Under the pieces are notes generated by a model, which made no database searches, was not told the origin of the DNA, and saw nothing but the letters and a program-made list of their open reading frames with translations. From the NCBI RefSeq assembly GCF_002165305.2, contig NZ_CP032284.1, positions 7,327-71,326 of the forward strand: a stretch of DNA of 64,000 bases, written 5' to 3'. The first letter of the stretch is position 1. Each line of letters begins with the position of its first letter. A program made the position numbers and the translations under genes. Positions 1 through 10,100 of the stretch are shown in pieces. This stretch comes from Acinetobacter sp. WCHA55. GTDB taxonomy: Bacteria > Pseudomonadota > Gammaproteobacteria > Pseudomonadales > Moraxellaceae.

Positions 1-417
1 TTCTATTTGCTGAGCTAAGTCATCAGTATAGCCTTTCATCAGGACACGATTTATGGAAATATTAAGATTACATGAGCTTGCTTCAGCAAGACCATCCAAT
101 AATTTATGTAACTTTCCACCACCAGTTACCTTGCTATAGATATCTTCATCCATTGAATGCCAACTAACTCTTAATAGGTCTAATTCAGCATTTTTCAAAA
201 GTTGTGCATATTTTTTCAAATATGCACCATTTGATGTCATCGAAACAGAAAATCCTTTCTCTTTAAAAATCCTTACAACATCAATAATATTATAATCACC
301 ACTTTTCCAAATCAAAGGTTCAAGTGCTGCAATTTCAACATTGCGACTTTTACTATTTTCTAACCACCAACAAGCTAAATTATTTATTTTTTCAAAAGAC
401 AAATATTGATGATTCAT
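1..417 (-). CDS. MoaA-like radical-SAM protein (partial, runs off the window)
   Basis: The reading frame starts with ATG at 417 and continues past base 1, so only about 139 N-terminal residues are seen. The order of elements matches the middle of a MoaA-type radical-SAM barrel: an LSFEKI helix, a LEPLIW segment where GGEPLL is expected, a TSNG strand end, then SWHSMDEDIYSKVTGG and NISINRVLMKG. The CxxxCxxC cluster motif that should lie about 25 residues before LSFEKI is absent, and an in-frame TAA lies seven codons upstream of the ATG, so the start cannot be moved far. Its ATG overlaps the TGA of the upstream kinase gene (ATGA), indicating translational coupling. It could be a cluster-less relative, a decayed gene, or a protein with its Cys ligands in the unseen C-terminal part. 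Confidence 0.7.
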   Translation of the reverse strand, partial: MNHQYLSFEKINNLACWWLENSKSRNVEIAALEPLIWKSGDYNIIDVVRIFKEKGFSVSMTSNGAYLKKYAQLLKNAELDLLRVSWHSMDEDIYSKVTGGGKLHKLLDGLAEASSCNLNISINRVLMKGYTDDLAQQIE

Positions 418-935
418 ATTGCTTCCTGGATAATTTTAACGACTTGATCTATAGTTTTAGTAGAAGTATCAATAATCATCATATCTTTCATTTTATTAAA
501 ATTGCTTGAAACATGTTTAAGATGCACATAATCATGATCTAGTTCATTTACAAAGTTATATTGTGTTTCTCGTATCTTTAATCTAGCCAATCTAGTTTTC
601 TCATCTACTGTTAAATAAACCGTAAGATCAGGAATCAATAAGTCATATTTATCCATTATCAATTTAGGTTCAATATAATTACCTTGATAAGCAATTGTTG
701 AATGGATATATCTATCGCAAATAATTGTTTTTTCTTTTAACTCTTCTTTTAGTATAGATTTAAGTTGGATCAGATCATCTAAATAATAAGAAAATTTATC
801 TTCACAATCTTTTTCAGCATGTTTCTTAAAATATGGCGTCTGTATAAACTCAGCTCCCATATTTTCTGCTAATTTTTTTGATATGGTACTTTTACCAACA
901 CCATCTATTCCCTCAATCGTAATAAATTTTTTCAT
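414..935 (-). CDS. tmk: thymidylate kinase-like nucleotide kinase
   Basis: This 173-residue protein has the dTMP-kinase layout: P-loop GIDGVGKST at residues 9-17, a DRY motif (ICDRYIHSTIAYQG) near residue 74, and an Arg-rich LID around RLKIRE. The family phosphorylates dTMP to dTDP in the cytoplasm. It is shorter than the usual 200-210 residues, and the chromosome should already carry the housekeeping copy, so a specialised nucleotide kinase is possible. The start is ATG preceded by a GAGGGG ribosome-binding site. The stop overlaps the ATG of the radical-SAM gene downstream, so the two form an operon. A nucleotide kinase beside a MoaA-like protein recalls prokaryotic viperin loci, but the partner lacks the diagnostic Cys motif. 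Confidence 0.75.
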   Translation of the reverse strand: MKKFITIEGIDGVGKSTISKKLAENMGAEFIQTPYFKKHAEKDCEDKFSYYLDDLIQLKSILKEELKEKTIICDRYIHSTIAYQGNYIEPKLIMDKYDLLIPDLTVYLTVDEKTRLARLKIRETQYNFVNELDHDYVHLKHVSSNFNKMKDMMIIDTSTKTIDQVVKIIQEAI

Positions 936-1205
936 AACCCCTCGCTGTACTTTTTACTAAATTTGTATAATTACTAATGAATTAAATTGGTTTTAAACTA
1001 TGCTTGGATGATCTTGATGTGCATATATAGTCATTATTTACTATTAATACTTTACTTAGAATTAATTCTATCTCACAGAATAATAAAACGTTTTGACACA
1101 AAATCATCCATATATAAAGGATGTGTTTCATCTATATTTATAGTGGATAAAAATAATAGTCTTATCCACAATTGTGCTTCTAAATTTGACACGGTATTTC
1201 AAGAA
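936..1205. other. AT-rich intergenic region with a DnaA-box match
   Basis: No convincing gene lies here. It separates the kinase gene (promoter presumably just upstream of 935) from the end of the five-gene operon. A perfect DnaA-box sequence TTATCCACA occurs at 1162-1170, with an inverted partial match (TGGATAA) at 1144-1150. Confidence 0.4.
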
Positions 1206-1787
1206 TTAAACTCGCAAGATAAAAGGCAAGCCATTACCCAAAATTTGCCCATGTGTATCGATACGCCATTCATTGGTTACCGTTAACACTCGTGTTTCAA
1301 TGCTTGGGTCATAAAAATTAGTAAAATAATGAAAACGTTGATTCGTAGATCCAACCCAATTACGCACGTTTTCAGTCAAAGCATGTTGATATTCTCCATC
1401 CACCAAAACATCTGTGGCATTAAGCAATTGTGATGCCCCTTTAAAGCGATCATCATCCAATTCTTCCAGCTGATAACCACTAAACACCATTACTGATAAA
1501 CCCATTTTTCGGCATGCTTGTGCTACATCAGCCAAACCTTCTGCCTGCAAAAATGGTTCTCCTCCCAGTAAAGTCACCCCCTCAATGCCATACTGTTGTC
1601 GATTTTGGGCAATCTGTTCAATAACCATATGTGAATCACACACATCAGCTGGTTGAATTTTTAAAAATTTCCCATTACAACACCCAACACAACGTTTTAA
1701 ACAACCCTGCACCCAAATGGCAGTACGTAGACCAGGTCCTTCTGCTTGGGTAACATCAATCATTTTTGCTATATTCAACCATGCCAT
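1206..1787 (-). CDS. NrdG-like radical-SAM activating enzyme, last gene of five-gene operon
   Basis: The 193-residue protein has a CxxxCxxC cluster motif (C29, C33, C36) followed by the radical-SAM GGEPFLQ segment near residue 75, as in anaerobic ribonucleotide-reductase activases and other small 4Fe-4S radical-SAM activases. The N-terminal stretch VTQAEGPGLRTAIWVQGC is typical of this group. No glycyl-radical enzyme is adjacent. It sits 26 bp behind a ClpB-type ATPase gene as the last gene of a five-gene operon, so its substrate is probably one of the operon proteins or a nucleotide. The start is ATG with AAGGA upstream. Family assignment is strong; the biological role is unknown. Confidence 0.85.
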   Translation of the reverse strand: MAWLNIAKMIDVTQAEGPGLRTAIWVQGCLKRCVGCCNGKFLKIQPADVCDSHMVIEQIAQNRQQYGIEGVTLLGGEPFLQAEGLADVAQACRKMGLSVMVFSGYQLEELDDDRFKGASQLLNATDVLVDGEYQHALTENVRNWVGSTNQRFHYFTNFYDPSIETRVLTVTNEWRIDTHGQILGNGLPFILRV

Positions 1788-1813
1788 ATGCTGATCCTTA
1801 TTTATTGCTTTTC

Positions 1814-3667
1814 TTACACAATATTAAAATCAAAAACCTTACCCGCCTGAATTACCTCAATACTCCGGTTTTTCAATTGTTCAGGATATTGTACTTCGGC
1901 AAATAAGAAATCTGCCAATGGATCAAATAAATGCTTAGTCAGAACATTGAGGACACCACGCCCGCCATGTTGTTTATTGACTTGATTAATCAAGGTTTGC
2001 AAGGCTTTATCTTCATCTTCAAAACGAAATGACTGAATTTGCCATTTGTCTTTTAAACGCTGTTCAAGGGGTTGTAATTTGGAACGCGCGATATTTTTTA
2101 AAATTTCATCATTGTCCATAAAATTAAACGGAATAATATTGGCTTCACCAATACGCCCCAATAATTCAGGGCGTTTTAACTCAGTTTTAAAATGATGTTG
2201 TACCGCAGATTGAAATTGTGCTGAGACTTGTTCAGGAGTACTTGGTTCAATCTCGCTTGCGCCAATATTTGAGGTAAATACAATAAAAGTATCCGCAAAA
2301 GAAATGGTTTCACCTTTACCATCAGTTAAACGGCCATCTTCCAAAATTTGTAAAAATTTATCCAAAATACGCGGGTGCGCCTTTTCAATTTCATCAAATA
2401 ACAATAAAGAAAATGGACGATTTTTCACAGCGTTGGTGAGTTGTCCACCTTGTTCATAACCGACATAACCAGGAGGAGCACCCACTAAACGTTGATCAGC
2501 ATGTTCATGGTTAAATTCGGACATATCAAAACGGATGCAGGCATCTTCATCACCAAATAAAAATTGTGCTAAAGACTTTGCTAATTCGGTTTTACCCACC
2601 CCTGTTGGTCCCACAAAGAACAAAGCACCTTTAGGAGTTCGAGCTTTGGCTGAATGCTGTAAACCTGATAAGCCTGTATAAGCTCGGATTAGAATTTTAT
2701 TGACTGCCTCAATGGCTTGATCCTGACCTTTCACCCGCAGTTTAAGAGTCTCTTTTGTGCCTTTTAACTTGCTATGATTTAACTGCTCCCAGGGAGATTG
2801 ACGCTTGCCAAAACGATATAAAGACACCAAGTTTTGTAAGTTTAATGTTTCTTGTTGCTGACGTGATAAACGTGCCAAATGATAGATATCTCGAACGGTA
2901 AAACCATCGGTCAGCGTAACAAAATCAGTCATGGCTTGTGATTGTGGCAATAGATCTTCTTGTACTTGAAACGCCATTTTTAATGCTGAAATCGCACGTT
3001 CACGTTCATGTAAATTAGGTAAGTCAATATTAATTTCCGCAAATAATGGATTATTTAAATATAAGCTTGGTGGTAGGTTACTTAATCCTGAGCATAAAAA
3101 TACTAATAAACTTTGCGGTTTATCAATTTCATTTGCACTTAAATTGACTTGAGCATCACGGATACTTTTAGAAATTTGTTGTAACCATGCACGCTCGGCA
3201 TCACTTAAACTGTTAATTTGACCAAACATATAGTTGGACCAATCCACCACAAAAGCGACACGTTGCTGAGATTCAAACATCACCTTTTGTGCAACTGCAA
3301 AAAAGTCTTTCGGTGTGAGTTCTGTTTGACCTACATTGCTATTGCTTACCTGAGTTGAAGAATTATCTGCTTCACCCATGTCATAATCATCAGCCTCATC
3401 AAATACTGACGACTGAAAACCTGTCGCCTGTAAATCATTCCATTGTTGTGTTGTTACACCTGAAATCCCACCCACGCGTGAATAAAACACCACATGCTGA
3501 AAGCCTTTTGCTTTTAGGCTATCACTAATGATTTGATTAATCGGCTGTAATTGCCCATTTTTAGCGAAGGCGAGATCAATAATATTACCCGATACCACCA
3601 ATGCACGGCGTAACATGCTTTGACGCTCAAAATTTTCTAACCATGTTTGAATATGTTGTGTAGACAT
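1814..3667 (-). CDS. ClpB/ClpA-type AAA+ ATPase with degenerate N-terminal AAA domain
   Basis: The C-terminal half (about residues 310-617) is a canonical Clp/Hsp100 second AAA+ domain: Walker A GPTGVGKTE near 354, pore loop GAPPGYVGYEQGG, Walker B LLLFDEIEKAHP near 422, the sensor-1 strand FIVFTSNIG, and GGRGV in the small lid domain. The N-terminal ~300 residues look like an AAA+ fold (VVDW, LLVFLCSGLSNLPPSL) without a usable Walker A. It has no ClpB N-domain or middle coiled coil; at 617 residues it is shorter than ClpB. It probably forms an ATP-driven ring acting on partner proteins. It follows the coiled-coil gene by 61 bp. Confidence 0.88.
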   Translation of the reverse strand: MSTQHIQTWLENFERQSMLRRALVVSGNIIDLAFAKNGQLQPINQIISDSLKAKGFQHVVFYSRVGGISGVTTQQWNDLQATGFQSSVFDEADDYDMGEADNSSTQVSNSNVGQTELTPKDFFAVAQKVMFESQQRVAFVVDWSNYMFGQINSLSDAERAWLQQISKSIRDAQVNLSANEIDKPQSLLVFLCSGLSNLPPSLYLNNPLFAEINIDLPNLHERERAISALKMAFQVQEDLLPQSQAMTDFVTLTDGFTVRDIYHLARLSRQQQETLNLQNLVSLYRFGKRQSPWEQLNHSKLKGTKETLKLRVKGQDQAIEAVNKILIRAYTGLSGLQHSAKARTPKGALFFVGPTGVGKTELAKSLAQFLFGDEDACIRFDMSEFNHEHADQRLVGAPPGYVGYEQGGQLTNAVKNRPFSLLLFDEIEKAHPRILDKFLQILEDGRLTDGKGETISFADTFIVFTSNIGASEIEPSTPEQVSAQFQSAVQHHFKTELKRPELLGRIGEANIIPFNFMDNDEILKNIARSKLQPLEQRLKDKWQIQSFRFEDEDKALQTLINQVNKQHGGRGVLNVLTKHLFDPLADFLFAEVQYPEQLKNRSIEVIQAGKVFDFNIV

Positions 3668-3728
3668 TTTTATCCTATTGTTTGCATAAGTGACGATGAA
3701 TTCATCTATCTAAAGTGTGTGATCAACT

Positions 3729-4844
3729 TTAACCACGTTGATGTTGATGAGGGGCTAAAGGTTTCATTTCTGCACTTTCATCATCAGGGTTTGACCAAAT
3801 CACACGTTCATCACTAAGTTCTACGCCATAGACTTCCGATAGTCGTGGCAAGACTTTTTGCATATCTTCTTTACAGGTTTGACCACGATAATTATCAAAC
3901 TCGTAACGGACTTTACCATCTAACTCAATTTTAAATTTTGCCTGATTGCCAGATGGGCGTTGTGCTTGAATAATCACAATGTCCTGATCCTTTTCTTTCA
4001 CTCGCTTTGGTTTTAATACGCTAAATCCTGCATTTTGTAAGGACTGATAAACTGCTTTTACCATTTCACGACGAATACTTTCATCTTCTAAGGCTTGATC
4101 TGTTTTTTGCGCCATGCTTTTCACTTGATCAAAACTGACAGCAGGATCATCCATAAGCTTTACTAAATCTGTTTGCAACTGTTGAGTTTCAGCAAGAGGT
4201 AGTTGTCCCTCTTGAACATCATCAGCGAGTTGCTGTAATAAGGTTTGTGTTGCTACCTGTTCAATTTTTTGCTGTTGGCTTTCTCTTTGCTGTTTTGCTA
4301 GTTGTTCATAATGTTGTTGAATTTTGTCCATCTCTTGATTTATTTGTTCAATACTATAATGACTTCCATCAGAAAAAATCTTTTCGCGTAAGGCACTTAA
4401 CTCATTTAAAGCCAAATTACGAGCAAGTTTATTACTCCATTTTTGCCAATTGCGTTGCCATGCTTGTTCTAATTCAGCATTTTCTTGTCGACGTTTTTCT
4501 ACCAGCTGACGTTGTTTTTCTAAGGCTTCAAGGCGCTGGTTTTCAATTTCAATCTGCTGGTTGTCACGTGCAAGAGCCCTTAAGCCATAGATACGTTGTC
4601 CGATGCTTAGACTAAACTCACGTGCAGCAAAAGCATCGGTTCTCAATAAATTTTGCATTTGAGTAAGTTGTTTTTTTATTTGCGTAACTTCAACTTCTAC
4701 ATAGGCAGTTAAACCTTGTTCATCTAGCTGATTTAACGTGTTTTGATAACGCTCAAGATATTGTGTAGTTGTTTCACGTACTCGTGCCTGAGCAATTTCA
4801 CGTTCACGTTGTAGGCGGTAACGTCGTTCATGGATTGCGCTCAT
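3729..4844 (-). CDS. coiled-coil protein of the five-gene operon, function unknown
   Basis: Residues 1-270 of 371 are highly charged and Gln/Glu/Arg-rich with heptad-like patterns, predicting long coiled coils. The last ~100 residues (from VLKPKRVKEKDQDIVIIQ) look like a small globular alpha/beta domain (FKIELDGKVRYEFDNYRG). I do not recognise a named family. Position between the PIN-domain gene and the ClpB-like ATPase, with short gaps, suggests a structural or adaptor subunit, perhaps the substrate or scaffold of the ATPase ring. The start is ATG with AGGATTTTAAT in front. Confidence 0.7.
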   Translation of the reverse strand: MSAIHERRYRLQREREIAQARVRETTTQYLERYQNTLNQLDEQGLTAYVEVEVTQIKKQLTQMQNLLRTDAFAAREFSLSIGQRIYGLRALARDNQQIEIENQRLEALEKQRQLVEKRRQENAELEQAWQRNWQKWSNKLARNLALNELSALREKIFSDGSHYSIEQINQEMDKIQQHYEQLAKQQRESQQQKIEQVATQTLLQQLADDVQEGQLPLAETQQLQTDLVKLMDDPAVSFDQVKSMAQKTDQALEDESIRREMVKAVYQSLQNAGFSVLKPKRVKEKDQDIVIIQAQRPSGNQAKFKIELDGKVRYEFDNYRGQTCKEDMQKVLPRLSEVYGVELSDERVIWSNPDDESAEMKPLAPHQHQRG

Positions 4845-4880
4845 ATTAAAATCCTATTTAAAAATCTTTAATGATGTAAA

Positions 4881-7043
4881 TTATTGATGTTCTTTAATTA
4901 ACTTAGACTTAGGCTGATATTCGGATGTAGTGCGAATATTGACTGCTTTTGCCAAATTTCCCATGTTTTTATCTAAACTAAAAAGTTCACTACTGTTAAA
5001 TCGATAAAATAAAGCCACTGAAAGGATTTGTTCATCCGCGGTCATTTCTTGTGCTGTTTTGCTTTTTGCAATGATAGTTACAAACTCATCGTGAGTCGGT
5101 TCAATATGTTCTGATGTTAAATGCTCAATAGCACGAATCGCACGTCTTGCTTGCTGTGCTTGCTCGCTAAAGTTATCCCCGTCTTGTCCCTTTTTAAGGC
5201 CGTCTAGTTCATGTAAGACAACTTGCGGAATCACCACAAAATAATCTCGTTCTAAATTAGTCAGATCATCACTATGACGCATCAAATAGCTAGTATCTAA
5301 TACAGCAATAGGCTTAGCATCTGTGCGTAAAGGTGCAAATCTTTGTGCTATCCCTTGTTTTAATACCACTAAATGTCGTTGTTGCTTTTGTAGCCTTTCG
5401 CAAAGATTCAAAATTTCAGTATGCTTTAGTTGTAGGTTCTCATAACAATCTAGCCAATCGTCGATTAAAGCTAGGGCCTTTATATTTACCTTACTTAAAG
5501 AGCTGGAATTAATCTGCTGATTTGGATTAAGCACATCAGGATTAATCTGACTTTTTAATGACTTTTGTATCTGTACAATATTGACAAAGTCTTGATCGAG
5601 CGTTGTTCCAGCTTTTTGACCTTTGTCAAAAGCATCATCAAGTAATTTTGCAAAAAAGAGAGGTTCTGCCCATTGTGGTGCAAGTTCTAAATGTGAAAAG
5701 GTACTACGAAAATCCTTTAATTCATTAAAATTTGCAATCTGTTGAATTTTGTCTAACCATGCACTAGCACGTAAACCGGTATTATTCAATTTTTTCATGG
5801 CTTCATGCAAATTCATGGTTTCTTTCATAGTTAAATTTGGTGCCTGTTGAATCACTTCATGTTCTGATAAAAAGTAACGTGAAAATGCTAAGACGTCTAA
5901 AGTGTTAGTAGTATTCCAATGCATCACTTCATTTTTAATTGTTGACCACACTTGCTCATCACGAAGTTTAATTTTCAAAGCCACTAAACGTGGTTGTTTG
6001 GCATAAAAGATATGGGTATTACCTTTTAATACGATTGTCGCTGTTTGATCTTTATATAGGTACAATGCCTGAAAGCCTTGTGGTAAAGCCGTAGTGAATG
6101 GCAAAGTTAGTGTTTTACCTTGTAATTTCGCTAATTTTGCTTTTTCCGACAAAACGATTTCTGGTTTATTACTGACTTGGTTTGGGCTTTTTTCAGCATA
6201 AACCTGAATCAATGCATTCTCATCGAGTAAAGTATTTTCTACCAGCGTCACATCTAATACTGATGACCATTCAAAAGTGGGTAAATCATTGTCTATCTGT
6301 TGGAACGTTGGGGCTAAAAGATGCTCCCACAGCACTTCATGCTTAGTTTGCTCAAGCCACATACTAAATATTTGCTGTACTTCCGAATTTCCTTTAGCAT
6401 CAAATCCAAGATGACCTTGCATAGTAAGCGCAATACGCATTGGTAAGCGATGTGCTACTGTCTTAGCCACTAAACTATTAACGTCACTGATATTAGTATT
6501 CGGCTTTTTCCATTCAAATTGTTTCTCACTTGCCTGGTTAAGCATGTCACGGATCATTTGATCAATATGCGATATATTTGCTTCAAAAAGCGTTTGAGGC
6601 ATTACATAAGGTGCTTGGGTATCATACGGTTTTAATTTATAGTCTTTATCACTAATAAACTGATTTATTAATGGATGAAATATGCTTTTTAATTCAGCAT
6701 TTTTATTCTCACTTGGCATTTCATTTTTGTGATATAAATCTTTTCCTAGTGTCGTCACTGTCAGATCTTTAACATGTATGGCTGTTAAATCAGTATCACA
6801 ACGTTCTAGCATTTCATTATCAATCAAACTGTAAAGTGCTTTTTGCACTAAAAATGCTTCAATTTTAAATTTTTCACATACTTGGCTTAAACTATATTGC
6901 CCAAGCATGGTTTTGTATTTCACCGCTAAGTTTAAGAGTAACCCTTCAAAAACACTCGGTTGGCGTATCGCTTGATAACTTACACGCGATTCCATCTGAT
7001 ACACAGGTAGGCTCACTTCAAAACTTTTAAGCAATTTCAACAT
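4881..7043 (-). CDS. large protein with C-terminal PIN ribonuclease domain
   Basis: The 720-residue protein ends with a PIN domain of the kind joined to PhoH-like proteins: VLDTSYLM (about 581), LHELDGLK (about 611), TADEQILSVAL (about 672) and FSLDKNM (about 689) supply the four acidic residues of the metal site. The N-terminal ~570 residues are not a family I know; the first ~120 look like a winged-helix segment (VCEKFKIEAFLVQKALYSLIDNEML in part). PIN domains cut RNA, so an RNase effector or processing role is likely. It lies 57 bp after the helicase gene and 36 bp before the coiled-coil gene. Confidence 0.8.
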   Translation of the reverse strand: MLKLLKSFEVSLPVYQMESRVSYQAIRQPSVFEGLLLNLAVKYKTMLGQYSLSQVCEKFKIEAFLVQKALYSLIDNEMLERCDTDLTAIHVKDLTVTTLGKDLYHKNEMPSENKNAELKSIFHPLINQFISDKDYKLKPYDTQAPYVMPQTLFEANISHIDQMIRDMLNQASEKQFEWKKPNTNISDVNSLVAKTVAHRLPMRIALTMQGHLGFDAKGNSEVQQIFSMWLEQTKHEVLWEHLLAPTFQQIDNDLPTFEWSSVLDVTLVENTLLDENALIQVYAEKSPNQVSNKPEIVLSEKAKLAKLQGKTLTLPFTTALPQGFQALYLYKDQTATIVLKGNTHIFYAKQPRLVALKIKLRDEQVWSTIKNEVMHWNTTNTLDVLAFSRYFLSEHEVIQQAPNLTMKETMNLHEAMKKLNNTGLRASAWLDKIQQIANFNELKDFRSTFSHLELAPQWAEPLFFAKLLDDAFDKGQKAGTTLDQDFVNIVQIQKSLKSQINPDVLNPNQQINSSSLSKVNIKALALIDDWLDCYENLQLKHTEILNLCERLQKQQRHLVVLKQGIAQRFAPLRTDAKPIAVLDTSYLMRHSDDLTNLERDYFVVIPQVVLHELDGLKKGQDGDNFSEQAQQARRAIRAIEHLTSEHIEPTHDEFVTIIAKSKTAQEMTADEQILSVALFYRFNSSELFSLDKNMGNLAKAVNIRTTSEYQPKSKLIKEHQ

Positions 7044-7100
7044 AATTATTCTCTATAAAATTTAGTTCAAATAGTCATAACGTCTAAATAAAAGTATGAC

Positions 7101-10100
7101 TTAAGCCACCTGTGGTTTTGAAATTTCACAAGCCTGTATAAATTCCCTTGCTGTACAGACCTGTCCTTCACGATCCAAACGATTAAAGATGTCCTGATAA
7201 ATTTTACGTTTGCTCGTGCCAGGTTTATCCATATTCGGTAAATTCACATCACGTAACTCCAACATATTACGTGCACCAAATACCATTAATAAGTTTTGTG
7301 CACGTGACATTGCGACATTAATAAATTCAAAACGGGCGATATTGGCACGAGATGAGCGTCTGTATTCTTTTGGCTTACCATCATTACGCACTAGACTTAT
7401 TAAAATGATAGGTTTTTCTTTACCTTGGTAACGGATGACCGTGTTAATTTCGACATGAATGGCATCAAAATCTAATTTGCCACCATTGGCTTTACGAATT
7501 TCATCTCGAATAGTTCGGCACTGCGATTGGTAAAAAGACACCACACCAACTTTTTGCTTATTCTTACTGTGATAACCTTGTTGTTTCATTTGTAGATTGA
7601 TGTTGATTAGAGTTTTAGCAATCAATTTAGCTTCTGTTAAATTGCTACTCTCATCGTCTCTGTAAGACACACCTTTTTCATCATTTGAAGTGTCCACCCA
7701 AAGCAAATGCTTATTAGCATCCACCAAGGTATTAAGCTTTGATTTTAAAACGACTTGATGCTCACGTTGTGCATCAGGATTACCACATGTAAGTTGCCCA
7801 TCATAAAAATAGTTAATCATTTTCATAATGCTAGGATGCATACGAAATTGTGTGGTGAGACGTTCACGTAACACATTAGGTGCTTTTTCAAATAACTCTT
7901 TAAATAATGATGCAGTAACTAATTTTTCATAGCGTTTGAAATTGTCTTTTGTGAGTAAATTTGAACGATCTTGATTTTCATCTTCTACTTCTACTAAATC
8001 TTCAAATGTTTCAGTAGCATCTTGGCCTTCTTGGAACATTGGAGGTAATTGACGATGATCACCCACTAAAATAGCTTTACGGGCACGCATAAGTGGCATT
8101 AACAGCTCAATTGGGGTAGCTTTAGATACCTCATCAATAATCACCACATCAAAGCCATCAATACCTGCATCTTGTAAGGTACGTGAATTTTCATTACAAG
8201 AAATTGCCACTAAATTACAGTTTTGGGTATATTCCTGACTCATTAATTCCCAATCCAATTTTGACTGTTGTGGGTTATTAAGAGACTGCACCCAGTCTTC
8301 AAATAAACCATGCCAATTTTGGTTTTGTGCTTTGCTATCCTGATATTGTTGCTGTAAATACGAAATATGATTTTGAGTAGATTTAATTGATTCACTTAAA
8401 CAGGTATTTTGAAAATTTTGTTGCTGTAAATGTTGTTGTTCAGCATGTTGCTGTTTTTGCAATTGAATTTCGGTCGTTTTGTATTGATCAAGTAGGTTTT
8501 GAATTTCACGTTCAATTTGTTTGATCGGTGCATCATCGGGTACATTTATCTCAAATGCTTGCATTTGTGCAGTTAAGCTTTGGCTTGCTTCTGTAATCTG
8601 ACCATTAAGACATTGCTCAAATTGTTTAAATTTCTCTAAACGCTCAGCTAATAACATTGCAGTAGATTGTGCATTTTTAATATTGAGGAATTGATCTCTA
8701 TCTTTAAACAATTGGTAACATTCGTGGGTTAAACCACCACTTTGTTGCTTTAATTGATTTACTTCTCGACGTTTTAGACGCCATAAATTAGAAACTTCTT
8801 CGCTATCATCTAGATCCATTTGATTAGCAAGCTGTTCAATTTCTTGTTGTAGTTGTTGAACTTTTAGCTGTGTCTCGATACTCGTAAGACTACCCTGACC
8901 TGCTTGTTGCAAGCGAGTAATATCCTGCTCCATCACCTCAAAGCTACTATGAATATTTTGCCAAACATCTAATAATGCCATCAAAATTTGAGCTTGTGAT
9001 TCTGGATAAAAGCGAAAATCTGCAATTTGAAATGGCAATTTAACTTGGTAGCTGTCTAATTCAAATAGGCGATCTGCAATATTTTTCATCATGTCCGATA
9101 AAACAAGACCTTGAGGTGCAATACTTTGCCCTGATAACAAATCTTGCAACTGTTGTAATTCTACTAGTCGTTGTTCATGCACTTGATACTCGAGTTGCTG
9201 TTGTTGAAAAGCCTTTTGTGCCTGTTGTTGTTGCTGACGCTTTTCAATGCCTTGTTGTTTGATACTTTGACGTTGTTGTTCAAGCTTTTGTGCATCGAGT
9301 TGTAAAAACTCAGCTTGATTTAACCATGTTTTTAACGCATCAATTTGTGCTTCCTGCTGTTGCAATGGCGTTAAAAAACGTACCTGAATATCATGGCTCA
9401 ATGCCTCATAATGACGTGCTAAGGCTTGCTCACCTGAAAATAGTTTACCTTCTTCGGTAATTTTATCTCGCCCACGCCCTTGTTTTGCTAAACGAACCGC
9501 ACGTAATGAAGGGTGATTGGTGATACGTGATAGCGCATTATCAATAGCATCATGTGATTGGCTACTAAGCAAAATGGTTTTACCCTGTTTTACTAGCTGT
9601 AAAATAGCTTCAGCAATAACTGTGGTTTTACCTGTACCTGGAGGGCCTTGAATTAAACATAAGTCTGGTGCAGCAAGCATTTTTTGCACTGCACGCTTTT
9701 GTGCATCATTTAAGTTAGAATTAAACCATTCTTTAATTTCAGGAAGTAAGTTAGGTAATTGTGCTTGCGTAATATCAAATAAATAACTTGATAGATATGG
9801 TGCATAGCAATTTTCATTTTGCTTTAAATTACGCAGGATCCTATCCTGACGATCTACCAATGACCAATCACCAATTAAAGCAAAAGATACGAAACCTGTG
9901 CTTGGTACTGTTTCAAGCATTTCTTTAATATCTTCTCTATATTGTAGAATGGCTTCTTCATCAGATTGATCAGCTACCAAATTGGTGACTTTATTTTTCC
10001 AATCTTCTGTGGGTTCAATATTCAACCATGCAAATACAGGTGCTGAAAAAGGTATATCTTTTAAATCTATATGTTGAAAAACATTCTTTACCTCATCTGG

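Noticed and set aside
987..1286. 99-codon plus-strand open frame overlapping the radical-SAM gene end
   Set aside because: It runs antisense into the conserved NrdG-like gene, has no ribosome-binding site and no family pattern.
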